In this document: piece after piece, positions 9,419 through 19,031 of the stretch
Layout of the letters: the number at the start of each line of letters is the position of its first letter
Numbering within the stretch: the first letter of the stretch is position 1
Origin: Xanthocytophaga agilis
GTDB taxonomy: Bacteria; Bacteroidota; Bacteroidia; Cytophagales; 172606-1
Reading direction: 5' to 3'
Assembly (NCBI RefSeq): GCF_030068605.1
Contig: NZ_JASJOU010000004.1
Location: 434,001 to 498,000, forward strand
Length of the DNA: 64,000 bases
Position numbers and translations under genes: made by a program
Notes under the pieces: model-generated
Told to the model about the DNA's origin: nothing
The model's input: only the letters and a program-made list of their open reading frames with translations
Database searches by the model: none

Positions 9419-10468
9419 ATGACCAATACAAAACTTTTAGTTACTGGTGGATCTGGATTCATCGGGACTAATCTGATAACCTATTGCCTGAAACATGCTA
9501 TTGATGTAGTGAATGTAGACTGGAATCCGCCTTTGGATGTGTCGCATAAACCACACTGGATCAATTGTGACATCCTGGATCAGGATGCACTGCAAAAAGT
9601 ATTTTCTGATTACCAACCCACACATGTAGTACATCTGGCTGCACGTGCTGATACAGACGAACAACAGGATATGGCTGCTTATCTTCAGAATACCGAGGGT
9701 ACGCGACATGTACTGGAATGTGTGAAGAACACGCCTTCAATAGAGCGGCTTATCGTAACTTCTACACAGTTTGTATGTCAGCCAGGCTATTATCCACAAC
9801 ACGATGAAGATTATAATCCTGTCAATCTGTATGGGATGACTAAAATCCTGACAGAACAATTTACCCGTCACGCTTCCTTGTCCTGTTCCTGGACCATTAT
9901 TCGTCCTACAACCATCTGGGGACCTTGGTCTTTACGGTATCGGGATGTGTTCTTTAAGACGCTTAAGTCTGGCCTGTACTTCCATCCTTCCAAGGAAAAT
10001 GTTATCCGATCCTATGGATATGTAAATAACGTAGTCTTTCAGATTATGCAGATACTGACGCTGGAAGAAGAAAAAGTAAATGGAAAGGTTTTTTATGTTG
10101 GCGATGAGCCGTTTGAACTAAAAGAATGGGTAAATACAGTTTCTCAGGTTCTGACAGGTAAAAAAGTAAATATAATCCCTACAGGACTGGTAAAAACTAT
10201 GGCTAGTATTGGGGATATTCTCACTGCCTTTAAAATTCGTTTTCCAATTACCAGTGGACGCTTTCGAAGTATGACCAGTAGTTATGTGACTCCTATGGAT
10301 GACACCATTAACGTATTGGGCAAAGCTCCATATTCTATCCAGCAGGGAGTAGAAGAAACTATAAACTGGTACAAAACCATCAGTGCTCAGGTGAGTAAAC
10401 CTGAACCTGACATTCCGAGAAAGAGGTATTTCTATACTGCTCCAACATATCAGATGCAGCAAGCATGA
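9419..10468 (+). CDS. NAD-dependent epimerase/dehydratase (SDR family)
   Basis: 349 aa extended short-chain dehydrogenase. The nucleotide-binding TGGSGFIG is at 9-16, the LAARAD stretch at about 73-78, and the catalytic Tyr-x3-Lys is YGMTK (Tyr138, Lys142). Family members interconvert or dehydrate nucleotide sugars; here it probably makes a nucleotide sugar for the polymer. It begins 32 bp after the initiating transferase gene on the same strand, so the two are probably co-transcribed. An inverted repeat follows at 10550-10587. The substrate is unknown. Confidence 0.87.
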   Translation: MTNTKLLVTGGSGFIGTNLITYCLKHAIDVVNVDWNPPLDVSHKPHWINCDILDQDALQKVFSDYQPTHVVHLAARADTDEQQDMAAYLQNTEGTRHVLECVKNTPSIERLIVTSTQFVCQPGYYPQHDEDYNPVNLYGMTKILTEQFTRHASLSCSWTIIRPTTIWGPWSLRYRDVFFKTLKSGLYFHPSKENVIRSYGYVNNVVFQIMQILTLEEEKVNGKVFYVGDEPFELKEWVNTVSQVLTGKKVNIIPTGLVKTMASIGDILTAFKIRFPITSGRFRSMTSSYVTPMDDTINVLGKAPYSIQQGVEETINWYKTISAQVSKPEPDIPRKRYFYTAPTYQMQQA

Positions 10469-10549
10469 TTTTTAAAACAGTATAGACCCTATACTGCAAA
10501 AACGCCTTGTCTCAGTCTGCCATATCAGGTTATTTCTAGTATAAACAAC

Positions 10550-10587
10550 ATTACCACCTACGCTTTAATCATGTGTTAGGTGGTAAT
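10550..10587. promoter_or_regulatory. 11-bp perfect inverted repeat before the export genes
   Basis: ATTACCACCTA and TAGGTGGTAAT flank a 16-bp loop. It sits between the epimerase gene and the Wza-like gene, about 160 bp before the latter. No T run follows, so an operator or a processing/attenuation hairpin is as likely as a terminator. Confidence 0.5.
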
Positions 10588-10744
10588 ACAGGACACTTAT
10601 TAGCCATTCAGTACAGATATGTTGGAAAAAAGAGATCATAATTCATAAGAAATGTTTGTGTAAAGTCACAAATCGGATTGAAACACAGGATTAAAACGGC
10701 AGGGTGAGATCAGACACCAAATTTCATATTATACCACTTACCTT

Positions 10745-11530
10745 ATGAGAATAAAAAACGCACTTAATTTAGTCAAGATAATAGCGCTATGGTTCTTAGT
10801 AAATGCTTGTATACCCAAACATCATATAGTTTATTTTCCTAATCCGTCACTAAATAAAAGTTCGCCTGTTACCACGCCTAACACATTACCTGTGTACAAG
10901 CTGCAACCAACAGATGTTTTATCAATACGCATAAAAACGCTAAACAAAGAAACCTCCGATTATTTCAATATAGTACCGGAAAATGGTGTGCAGCAGTGGA
11001 ATCCGGCGGGTTTGTATATAAATGGATATTCCATTAATGCCGAAGGAGATATAACCTTGCCAGAAGTAGGAAAAGTAAAGGTGGCTGGTATGACTGTTGA
11101 AGAAGCACAAAAAGCAGTGCAGGAAAAAGTGAAAACCTATGTCGGCAATGTGACCATTCTCTTAAAGCTGATTAGCTTCAAAGTTACCGTTCTCGGTGAA
11201 GTGAATAATCCGGGATACTATTACATATACAATGACAATGCAACGTTGTTGAATGCTTTAGCCATGGCAGGTGACCTTACAGATTTCGGGAACCGTACCA
11301 ACATTGTGCTGGTACGACAAACAAAGGAGGGAACCCAATCCATTGTAATAGATTTAAATGATCCTGATGTGCTCTCATCAAAATATTATTACCTGATGCC
11401 TAACGATGCTATTTATGTGCAGCCTTTTAAAGCAAAATATGCCCGAAGCAATGTCAATACCTTGTCAGTACTTGGGGTACTCTTTGGTGCCATTTCCAGC
11501 ACAATTTTAATACTCAATTATTTAAAATAG
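10745..11530 (+). CDS. Polysaccharide export lipoprotein (Wza/BexD family)
   Basis: 261 aa. The lipobox LVNAC gives a lipidated Cys22. A Poly_export (PF02563-type) domain starts at YKLQPTDVLSIRI (about 51) and covers ITLPEVGKVKVAGMTVEEAQ; an SLBB-like domain follows (about 143-220, VTVLGEVNNPGYYYI). A single C-terminal hydrophobic helix (about 238-258) fits the outer-membrane-spanning helix of Wza-type channels. It should form the outer-membrane channel for the polymer together with the Wzc-like protein encoded 9 bp downstream. Confidence 0.92.
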   Translation: MRIKNALNLVKIIALWFLVNACIPKHHIVYFPNPSLNKSSPVTTPNTLPVYKLQPTDVLSIRIKTLNKETSDYFNIVPENGVQQWNPAGLYINGYSINAEGDITLPEVGKVKVAGMTVEEAQKAVQEKVKTYVGNVTILLKLISFKVTVLGEVNNPGYYYIYNDNATLLNALAMAGDLTDFGNRTNIVLVRQTKEGTQSIVIDLNDPDVLSSKYYYLMPNDAIYVQPFKAKYARSNVNTLSVLGVLFGAISSTILILNYLK

Positions 11531-11539
11531 AATAAAGCT

Positions 11540-13876
11540 ATGGAAGATATTGATGTACGATTAGTGCTCGCAAAGTTTCTTCGGAAGTGGCACTTTTTCG
11601 CTATCAGTGTAGGACTGATGCTGGTAGTCGCATTTATATATTTACGATCAACTGAGAAAAAATACATGGTGCAGGCTTCTGTGCAGCTAAAGGAACAGAA
11701 CCTGAATGAAAAAGGTAGTGATGACAAAAAGTTTATCAATGGACTTGAACTGTTGGAGAATAACGCGGCTATAGAGGATGAAATTGGGATACTTACTTCT
11801 TACTCTGTAGTAAAACAAACGGTAGAGAAGCTTGAAAACTATACCAACGTATATAAGACAGACAGCAAGTTAAAGTTTAAACCTGTAGAAAAGTTTTTTT
11901 CCAAAGAAGTATATCATCAGGACATCGAGATTCGGTTGCTGAAAAACAGACCACAACTGATTGATGCCCCAATACAAATCTCTTTTCTGGATAAGAATAC
12001 ATTTCTTGTAGAGGTGCAGGAGCACAATGCTACCATATATGACTATCGGTCCCAAAAGCCGTTGGGAATACAGGACGAAGTTATCTTCTCTCAAAAAGGG
12101 GTAATTGGCAAGCCTTTCGTGAGCCCTCTTATCAGTTTTATGCTGGTGCCTGCAAAAACCAGAGAAGCCGAATTCTGGAAGAATGACTATTATTTTGTAA
12201 ACCGTTCGGTAAAAGATCTGGCAGAATCCTATCAGCAAAAGCTGGGTGTGGCACCCATTGCAGAAAAATCAAACATTGTGAGCTTATCATTGCAGGGAAC
12301 AGTTCCGGAAAAGGAAGCTTTGTTTCTGAATATGCTTTCCAGTGTCTATGTCAATAATGACCTGCAAAAAAGAAATCAGCTGGGTATGAACGCCCTCAGC
12401 TTCATAGACAACCAGATTGATAAGGTATCGAACACACTGAACAAAGTGGAAGGCTCGCTGGAAAAGTTCAGGTCACAAAGCAATGTGATTGATGTAGGTG
12501 TTTCAGCTCAATCCTATACAGATCTGTTGAACCAGTTGGAAGAGAAGCAGGTAGACCGTAAAACACAGCTTATGTACTACCAGTATATAGCTGACTATCT
12601 GGCCCGTAGTGCTACCATGGATGGTGTAGTAACGCCCTCTGCAGCCGGAATAAATGATCCTAGTCTAACCAAATTGCTCGAAGATCTCAATACGTTGAAT
12701 AAGGAACGGGTATCTGTGGCTTATAACTCCAACGCAGATAACAACCCTGTACTGAAAGTGCTGGATCAGAAGATTTCCAATACCAAAAAGACATTAGCTG
12801 ATAATGTTCAGGGCTTGATTCAATCTTCGCAAATTGCTCTCAATGAAAACCAGCATCGGGTAGATGAAGTAAAAGCCAGAATTAACCAGTTGCCTGCCAA
12901 CGAACGCAATCTGAATACAATTCAGCGTAAGTTTCAGCTAAACGATGATGTCTATAAGTACCTGCTTCAGAAACGTGCAGAGGCAAGTATTGCTATTGCC
13001 TCCAGTGCACCAGACAAAAGCATTGTGGATCAGGCACGCCAAGTCGGTAGTAAACCTGTTTCGCCTAATGCAACCCTGACGTATCTGATGGCTATTCTGC
13101 TGGGACTGATCTTTCCGGCAGGTTATTTATCTGTGAAAGATTATATGCATAAGCGGATTGAAGGTGAAGATCAGCTGGAAAAAGAGACAAACCTCTCTGT
13201 GGTTGCATCTATCATGTTCGATTCTAACAGCAAGAAATACAGACCACTGACTACGCATCCGTATAATGACAGTGCTTTTCAGGAAATCCGTCACTACATA
13301 CGATTTAAAAATCAGCAGGTAATAGCTATCACCTCTATGGCCAGCAATGAGGGTAAAACCTATTGTGCCATTAACCTGGCCGTAGCTTTTGCCAAAGCCG
13401 GACATAAAACACTGCTGATCGATACAGATTTTTATCAGTCTGATGTAGGGACAGTATTCAATCTGGAAACCGCTCCTGGTCTGATTGACTTCCTTCCTGA
13501 TCCATCAAAAGTGGTAGTGAGCCAGACTTCTATTCCTTCGCTGGATGTAATCAGTGCAGGACAGGCTTCTGAAAGTTCACGGGCTGCCTTTCTGCGTAGC
13601 TCTCTTGAGAAGTTATTGGCAGAACTACGGCATACCTACACCTATATTATTATAGATACATGTCCGGTAGGGTTAATCTCAGATTACCTGCTTTTTGCAA
13701 GTTGTGTGGATTATACATTGGTGGTTGTGCGCAGTGATGTCACCAAACGGGAGAACATTGGAAGGCTGAACACTATTCTGAATCGCCATAATCTCAAGAA
13801 TAAAAGTGCGATTGTATACAACGCAACCCGTGTATCTAAAGAGCTTACCAATTACTATAAGAAGATTGCAAGCTAG
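11540..13876 (+). CDS. Wzc-like polysaccharide co-polymerase / BY-kinase
   Basis: 778 aa. A Wzz domain with helix at about 18-36, a long periplasmic coiled-coil region (about 220-480), a second helix at 512-531 (with the Pro-rich SKPVSPNATLTY before it) and a cytoplasmic ATPase. The BY-kinase motifs are present: Walker A SMASNEGKT (599-607), Walker A' TLLIDTD (624-630) and Walker B YIIIDT (702-707). It should control chain length and couple to the Wza-like channel encoded 9 bp upstream. The C-terminus has only a YY pair (772-773), not the Tyr-rich cluster typical of Wzc, so its autophosphorylation may differ. Confidence 0.92.
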   Translation: MEDIDVRLVLAKFLRKWHFFAISVGLMLVVAFIYLRSTEKKYMVQASVQLKEQNLNEKGSDDKKFINGLELLENNAAIEDEIGILTSYSVVKQTVEKLENYTNVYKTDSKLKFKPVEKFFSKEVYHQDIEIRLLKNRPQLIDAPIQISFLDKNTFLVEVQEHNATIYDYRSQKPLGIQDEVIFSQKGVIGKPFVSPLISFMLVPAKTREAEFWKNDYYFVNRSVKDLAESYQQKLGVAPIAEKSNIVSLSLQGTVPEKEALFLNMLSSVYVNNDLQKRNQLGMNALSFIDNQIDKVSNTLNKVEGSLEKFRSQSNVIDVGVSAQSYTDLLNQLEEKQVDRKTQLMYYQYIADYLARSATMDGVVTPSAAGINDPSLTKLLEDLNTLNKERVSVAYNSNADNNPVLKVLDQKISNTKKTLADNVQGLIQSSQIALNENQHRVDEVKARINQLPANERNLNTIQRKFQLNDDVYKYLLQKRAEASIAIASSAPDKSIVDQARQVGSKPVSPNATLTYLMAILLGLIFPAGYLSVKDYMHKRIEGEDQLEKETNLSVVASIMFDSNSKKYRPLTTHPYNDSAFQEIRHYIRFKNQQVIAITSMASNEGKTYCAINLAVAFAKAGHKTLLIDTDFYQSDVGTVFNLETAPGLIDFLPDPSKVVVSQTSIPSLDVISAGQASESSRAAFLRSSLEKLLAELRHTYTYIIIDTCPVGLISDYLLFASCVDYTLVVVRSDVTKRENIGRLNTILNRHNLKNKSAIVYNATRVSKELTNYYKKIAS

Positions 13877-13937
13877 TGAATCTGGCAGGGCTTCAACAAA
13901 TAACTTAACAACCGATTTTATTCAACAGAAGTAATTT

Positions 13938-14846
13938 ATGGCTGCATCCATTTCTGTAGTAATACCTGTTTTTAACCGCAAAGAGGAGTTGATTCGGGCA
14001 TTGGATTCTGTGAAGAAACAGACACTGCAACCATCTGAGGTTATTGTAGTGGATGACTGCTCTTCTTTTCTGATAGAGGATTTTCTCAGAGAGAGCAATT
14101 ACCTGGATCAGGATTGGGTACGGGTAGTCCGAAACGAAATAAATCAGGGGCCTAGTGGTACCCGGAATACAGGAGTGATGCATGCGAAAGAAGAGTTTAT
14201 TGCCTTTCTGGATTCGGATGATTACTGGGACCCTCACAAGCTGGAAAAGCAGATGGCGCTTTTTACAAAGAAGCCGGAACTGGATCTGGTATACAATGGA
14301 ACCTGGGTAGTGTATGAAAATAAGACGGTTCCATCTCATACCAAGCTGTTTAAGGACAATATATGGTATCAGCTGGTAGACAATTGCTGGACTCCGCCCA
14401 ATCCATCTACGATGTTGATGCGAAATGCGTCCATTCGAAAGTTGAATGCGTTTGATCTGACATTAAAACATGCAGAAGATATTGATTTATGGATGCGGAT
14501 GACATTGCACGATATGAAAATAGATTATTGTGACGAACGCCTGACATATTTTATGTATAACTCAACAGGGCGACTATCCAAACAGTATCGTGCAAAGTTC
14601 AAGAAGGTAGAACCCTTCTTTGCCAAATGGGAACCATATTTCAGACAACAGGGGAAGGAAAGTTCTTTTCATCAATTTAAACAACGGTCATTTACAAAGT
14701 TTGCTCTGGAAACTTTTGTAGATAGCCTTCGGGATCGTAGTGTGAGCATCCCTGCTCAAATGTATTTTAAGTATCTCTGGAACCGAAAGGAATTTTATGA
14801 TCTGATTCTGAATAAGTTTCGACGTGTACAGCCGCAACCTTCCTGA
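13938..14846 (+). CDS. Family 2 glycosyltransferase
   Basis: 302 aa GT-A fold enzyme. It starts with the standard ISVVIPVFNRKEEL strand, has VVDDCSS at about 38-43 and the metal/nucleotide-binding DSDD motif at 92-95 (FLDSDDYWDP). The C-terminal portion has LKHAEDIDLWMRM, the acceptor-side ED motif common in GT2. It adds one sugar to the lipid-linked repeat unit on the cytoplasmic side; donor and linkage are unknown. The gene lies 61 bp after the Wzc-like gene and 58 bp before the pyruvyltransferase-like gene. Confidence 0.9.
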   Translation: MAASISVVIPVFNRKEELIRALDSVKKQTLQPSEVIVVDDCSSFLIEDFLRESNYLDQDWVRVVRNEINQGPSGTRNTGVMHAKEEFIAFLDSDDYWDPHKLEKQMALFTKKPELDLVYNGTWVVYENKTVPSHTKLFKDNIWYQLVDNCWTPPNPSTMLMRNASIRKLNAFDLTLKHAEDIDLWMRMTLHDMKIDYCDERLTYFMYNSTGRLSKQYRAKFKKVEPFFAKWEPYFRQQGKESSFHQFKQRSFTKFALETFVDSLRDRSVSIPAQMYFKYLWNRKEFYDLILNKFRRVQPQPS

Positions 14847-14904
14847 AAGAAAGGAATTGCCAATACCCTAGATGTGACATCCTACAACCTATACCTTTTT
14901 GCTT

Positions 14905-15813
14905 ATGAAACTTTGCTATTTTGATGATAATGTGAATTTTGGAGATGCCTTGAATGCAACCATCTTTCCTACATTGTTAGCTGACTTTTTTGACGAGGAT
15001 CCGTCTGTTTCCTTTTTTGGTATAGGCTCATTGTTTGGATTGCCCTTGCTGGAAAACAGCAGTGCCGTCCGAAAGATAATCTTTAGTACAGGTTATGGTA
15101 AGTATGGTGTGAAGCCCCGCCTAGATTCATCATATGAAATCATGTGTGTAAGAGGGCCACTCACTGCCGAATACCTGGGACTGGATAAGTCCATGGCAGT
15201 AGCCGATGGAGCCTTGTTGTTGTCACATTTTTCATTCCCTTCCTACAAAAAGACCTATGCTTTTTCGTACATGCCGCATTGGGAAAGCGAAACCCGCTTT
15301 GACTGGGCCGGATTGTGCGAACAGGCTGGCTACCACTATATAAGCCCCATGTGGCACAAAGACAGAATTCTGGAAGAGATACTCAAGTCTGAAGTTATCA
15401 TTACCGAAGCCATGCATGGAGCCATAGTAGCCGATACACTTAGAGTACCCTGGATACCTGTAAAAGGGTACAAGAATATCAGTGAATTCAAATGGCAGGA
15501 CTGGACACAATCCATACAGACCACCTACAATCCTGTTCAGATGCCTCCTCTCTATAGCGAAGTCAAGGAAGCAGAAAAGATCATCCAGGTAAAAACCAAA
15601 GGTATGCTCGGTGATATGGCTACCCAATACCTGGCGAAGGCTTTTGTATCCTATCAGAAAAATTTTAAGTGGAAAGAAACCCTGAAACAGTTCGCAGATA
15701 TAAAAAATACGAAACCCTCTCTAAGCCAGAACGGCGTAGTAACCTCCCTCGCCGATGAACTAAGAGACCGCCTGGAAAAGGTTAAGAGCAAGTACACAAC
15801 CATTCTTAGTTAG
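14905..15813 (+). CDS. Polysaccharide pyruvyl transferase family protein
   Basis: About 302 aa from the ATG at 14905; a TTG six bases upstream is less likely. The N-terminus MKLCYFDDNVNFGDALN and GIGSLFG, then CVRGPLTAEYLG, VADGALLLS and ITEAMHGAIVADTLRVPWIP, match the PF04230 family (CsaB/WcaK-like). These enzymes put ketal pyruvate on sugars using phosphoenolpyruvate, giving the polymer negative charge and binding sites for S-layer-type proteins. Some homologues act as glycosyltransferase-like proteins, so the exact chemistry is inferred. Last gene of the first exopolysaccharide block, before a repeat cluster. Confidence 0.85.
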   Translation: MKLCYFDDNVNFGDALNATIFPTLLADFFDEDPSVSFFGIGSLFGLPLLENSSAVRKIIFSTGYGKYGVKPRLDSSYEIMCVRGPLTAEYLGLDKSMAVADGALLLSHFSFPSYKKTYAFSYMPHWESETRFDWAGLCEQAGYHYISPMWHKDRILEEILKSEVIITEAMHGAIVADTLRVPWIPVKGYKNISEFKWQDWTQSIQTTYNPVQMPPLYSEVKEAEKIIQVKTKGMLGDMATQYLAKAFVSYQKNFKWKETLKQFADIKNTKPSLSQNGVVTSLADELRDRLEKVKSKYTTILS

Positions 15814-15917
15814 GAGAAGATGCCTGTAATAAAGAAAAAACACTTTGAGAATACTCTCTTTTGGACGTACTCGTCACTCTGTTGATAGTGTTGTCCTGGT
15901 GACAGGCTTTCTCTCCC

Positions 15918-16033
15918 TGTCCTTCTGAAAGAAACTCGTGACAAATAGAGTTGCATTTACTTTCTGGGAGAAAAAAAATATACTCCAGTCGGAAAGGCCG
16001 CCGGTCTTGTCACGAGATCCTTTCAGGAGGACA
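15918..16033 (+). repeat. Dispersed hairpin repeat, family A (copy 3)
   Basis: 116-bp copy with arms TGTCCTTCTGAAAGAA... and ...GATCCTTTCAGGAGGACA, inner arm parts CTCGTGACAA / TTGTCACGAG perfectly complementary, core GCCGCCGGTC. A family B element follows 93 bp later. Sits between the pyruvyltransferase and Wzx genes. Confidence 0.9.
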
Positions 16034-16125
16034 GCGAAGGGGGCTGAAGGAATGAAAAGAGAACTTTCATTTCAGGAGGACAAAGAAGGAAAAGGAGGAA
16101 GATAGAGATGAGAAAGGTTTTTTAT

Positions 16126-16364
16126 CGTCACAAAGAGAGTGACGTTGACTTCAATCGTGTGCGGAAGTGTAGGTGCGTAGGGAGTCTTTTTCCCGCGAGG
16201 TTGGCCTTTGGCCTTGCGGGCGGAAGGATTGGGAAAAAGTGCCCTTTTTTGCACACACACAAATCTGGCTCACCAAATTCTCATTTGGTGCCCTGTTTTT
16301 TGGGCAAGCAAAAAATGAAGAGGCCTGTGGAAGAATGATGTGAGGGACAATGAATAGACGAAGG
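16126..16364 (+). repeat. Dispersed structured repeat, family B (copy 1)
   Basis: About 240 bp. Begins CACAAAGAGAGTGACG, runs through GTGTAGGTGCGTAGGG, the nested hairpin CTTTTTCCCGC...GCGGG...GGGAAAAAG, a CACCAAAT-TCTC-ATTTGGTG hairpin, a GCCC...GGGC hairpin and a tail AAGCAAAAAATGAAGA...GACAATGAATAGAC. Shared with copies at 20.7, 24.0, 32.0, 36.2, 48.7 and 50.1 kb. Confidence 0.85.
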
Positions 16365-16470
16365 AAGAGTGAAAAAAATGAAAAAGTTAGCGGGAGAGCA
16401 AAGTTCAGGAATCTGAACAAATATAGGAAGAGAGATCTAAAATGCTGTAAACAGCTTAAAACCCTTACAA

Positions 16471-17937
16471 ATGAATAAACAGAAAACAGTAAAAACAGGC
16501 ATTGTATGGTCTTTCATTGAAGGTTTTGGAATAAAGATCATCTCCACACTTGTTTTCTTTATTCTGGCAAAATTATTAGGTGCCACCCATTTTGGACTGG
16601 TCGCCATTGCTACCGCCTTTATTGATTTTGGAAACGTGCTGGTAGAACAAGGAATGGTAGCTGCCCTTGTACAAAAAGAAAAACTGGAACGTGCCCATCT
16701 GGATACCGCCTTCTGGATCAATATAGGGTTAGGGGCTAGTGTATTTGCGATACTCTGTTTGTCTGCTCCTTTTATTGCAGACATCTACAAAGAACCCTCG
16801 CTTACACCCGTACTACAAACCTCCGGCCTCGTCTTTCTGATCGGTCCATCCGGATTGGTACAAGTAGCTCAGCTAACCCGGGAGATGAATTTCAAGCTTA
16901 TCGCCAGAATCCGGATTGTAGGTCTGCTGGCTGCGGCTGTCGTTAGCTTAACGATGGCATTTATGGGATATGGTGTATGGGCACTGGTATTTCAGAAACT
17001 GGTATTTATGGGATTGTCTACCGTATTGTTCTGGTTCTGGACCAAATGGATACCGCGGCTATCGTTTTCCATTGATCATTTTCGGGAGCTGTTTCCTTTC
17101 TCCTACAAGATGATGATCAACAACTTTTTAACCTACTTCAGCCGGAACTCCATTGAGCTACTGATAGGATTCTTTCATGGTACAGAGGCCGTAGGTATAT
17201 ACTCTTTCTGTTACAAGGTATTTCAGTCAACCATCGAAACCGCCAATACATCTGTCAACAAAGTAATGCTACCACTTTTTTCATCCGTGCAAGATGACAA
17301 AGCACAACTGACAAAGTATTTCTATAAGGCTATAGAATCCAGCTTTACCTTGTTGCTGCCAGTTCTGGCCTTGATTGTATTTCTGTCACCTGAGGCAATT
17401 CTGTATTTCTTTAACGCTACCTGGGCACAAAGTGCAGATCTGCTTAAGCTGGTGTCTATCGGAGGTACTATCTACATGATCTATTATTATACAAATACCT
17501 TATGGATCAGTACCGGAAGACCTGATCTGGTTGTCCGATTTACATTGATTAATGTGGTAATTAACCTGGCATTGTTAGCCGCTGTAAGTAAGTTGCCATT
17601 GATTTATGTGGGGTATATTTCTATTGTACGAAGTCTACTCTTGTTGCCTGTGGCGTATGTGCTATCCTTAAAAACAGCGCCAATAAGCATTCAGGGATCA
17701 TTACAACATTTGTCGCGTCCATTTTGGATGGGGGGAGTTACATTCCTGATTCTGGCAATCTCTTCAGCAGTAATTCCTGTACTCTCTCCGGAATGGATCT
17801 GGTTTGCTATTCAGGGTGTGATCTGGAGTGTTACTGTTTTTGTTGCGCTGTATTTCCTTCTTCCATCTGTATTAACACCTGTGTTTAACTCTGTATCACG
17901 TGTGTACCTGCGTGTTTCAGGAAGTCGGAAAGTATAG
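16471..17937 (+). CDS. Wzx-type lipid-linked oligosaccharide flippase
   Basis: 488 aa polytopic membrane protein of the MATE/MOP superfamily (oligosaccharide flippase type). The N-terminus KTGIVWSFIEGFGIKIISTL and the following FFILAKLLGATHFGLVAIA, with about 12-14 hydrophobic segments over the whole length, match the flippases that move undecaprenyl-PP-linked repeat units across the inner membrane. It supplies the step between the glycosyltransferases and the Wzy-like polymerase. The gene opens the second block of the locus, after a repeat cluster, and is followed 41 bp later by a glycosyltransferase gene. Confidence 0.92.
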   Translation: MNKQKTVKTGIVWSFIEGFGIKIISTLVFFILAKLLGATHFGLVAIATAFIDFGNVLVEQGMVAALVQKEKLERAHLDTAFWINIGLGASVFAILCLSAPFIADIYKEPSLTPVLQTSGLVFLIGPSGLVQVAQLTREMNFKLIARIRIVGLLAAAVVSLTMAFMGYGVWALVFQKLVFMGLSTVLFWFWTKWIPRLSFSIDHFRELFPFSYKMMINNFLTYFSRNSIELLIGFFHGTEAVGIYSFCYKVFQSTIETANTSVNKVMLPLFSSVQDDKAQLTKYFYKAIESSFTLLLPVLALIVFLSPEAILYFFNATWAQSADLLKLVSIGGTIYMIYYYTNTLWISTGRPDLVVRFTLINVVINLALLAAVSKLPLIYVGYISIVRSLLLLPVAYVLSLKTAPISIQGSLQHLSRPFWMGGVTFLILAISSAVIPVLSPEWIWFAIQGVIWSVTVFVALYFLLPSVLTPVFNSVSRVYLRVSGSRKV

Positions 17938-17978
17938 AGCCGGTTTTGTATGTCAATTAGTTATTATTTCTATAGGCT

Positions 17979-19001
17979 ATGAAAGTTGTTTTTTTTCAGA
18001 GAAATCCCGGAACCAAGTTGTTCAGTATAGAAATACTGTTCAAGAGCATTCGTAACAGTTTGCCTTCTTTTATCGAAGCAACAACTATTGTGAGTTCAAA
18101 GGTGAATAGCGGGATTACCAAGAAGTTATACAATATACTGGAAGTCTTGTTCAGGCCACAGGGGGATATCAACCATGTGACAGGCGATGTACATTATCTG
18201 ACTTTCTTTCTGAGAAAAAACAAAACCATCCTGACGATTCACGATATAAACCTGATGTACTCTACCAACGCCTTGAAGAAGGCCGTTCACCGGTGGTTCT
18301 GGTTAAAGATTCCTATGTACAGATCTGGGATGGTAACAGTGATTTCACAAACAACCAAAAACGAGTTGCTCAAACATGTCGATTATCCGGAAGAGAAGAT
18401 ACGTGTGATTTATAACTGCATCTCTCCCCACTTTACACCACATCCAAAAGCTTTTACTAAACGTAAGCCTGTATTGCTGCATATAGGCGTAAAACCCAAT
18501 AAAAACCTGAGTCGTTTGATTCCAGCCTTGGAAGGCATTTCGTGTGCACTTCGGATTATCGGACAGCCTTCTGCAGATATGCTGGCTTTACTGGAAAAAC
18601 ATAAAATTGATTACTCCTGGAAATCCAATCTGACAGATGAAGAGGTACTTCAGGAATACATACAGAGCGATATGCTGGTATTTGTATCCACCTTCGAAGG
18701 GTTTGGATTGCCTATTGTAGAAGCAAACATGGTGGAACGGCCAGTAGTGACAAGCAATGTTTCTTCTATGCCTGAAATTGCAGACAACGCAGCTTGTCTC
18801 GTAGACCCCTTTGATATATCCTCCATTCGGGAGGGTATCCTGCGGGTGATTGAAGATGATGAATACCGGGAACAGTTGCTGGAAAACGGGCGTGTTAACC
18901 GCGAGCGGTTTACTCCCCAGTCCATTGCACATCTGTATAGTGAATTATATATCGAAATGTACGCCAATCGGTTAGAGCAACTGCATGAAGCAATCGCCTG
19001 A
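17979..19001 (+). CDS. GT-B glycosyltransferase (GT4/group 1)
   Basis: 340 aa. The C-terminal Rossmann domain shows LLHIGVKPNKNLSRLIPAL, then the GT4 donor-binding stretch VSTFEGFGLPIVEANMVERP with the Glu-x7-Glu pattern, and VTSNVSSMPEIADNAACLVDP. It is expected to transfer a sugar from an activated donor to the growing repeat unit on the inner leaflet. The flanking flippase (41 bp upstream) and polymerase (30 bp downstream) support co-transcription. Donor and linkage cannot be told. Confidence 0.9.
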   Translation: MKVVFFQRNPGTKLFSIEILFKSIRNSLPSFIEATTIVSSKVNSGITKKLYNILEVLFRPQGDINHVTGDVHYLTFFLRKNKTILTIHDINLMYSTNALKKAVHRWFWLKIPMYRSGMVTVISQTTKNELLKHVDYPEEKIRVIYNCISPHFTPHPKAFTKRKPVLLHIGVKPNKNLSRLIPALEGISCALRIIGQPSADMLALLEKHKIDYSWKSNLTDEEVLQEYIQSDMLVFVSTFEGFGLPIVEANMVERPVVTSNVSSMPEIADNAACLVDPFDISSIREGILRVIEDDEYREQLLENGRVNRERFTPQSIAHLYSELYIEMYANRLEQLHEAIA

Positions 19002-19031
19002 CAGAGGGCATATTATTACTAAGTCAGCTAT

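Noticed and set aside
16108-16420. Frames of 76 and 89 codons inside the repeat cluster
   Set aside because: Similar peptides (LFPARLAFGL, GKKxPYAPTLP) appear in every family B copy because the DNA is repeated; no coding signal.
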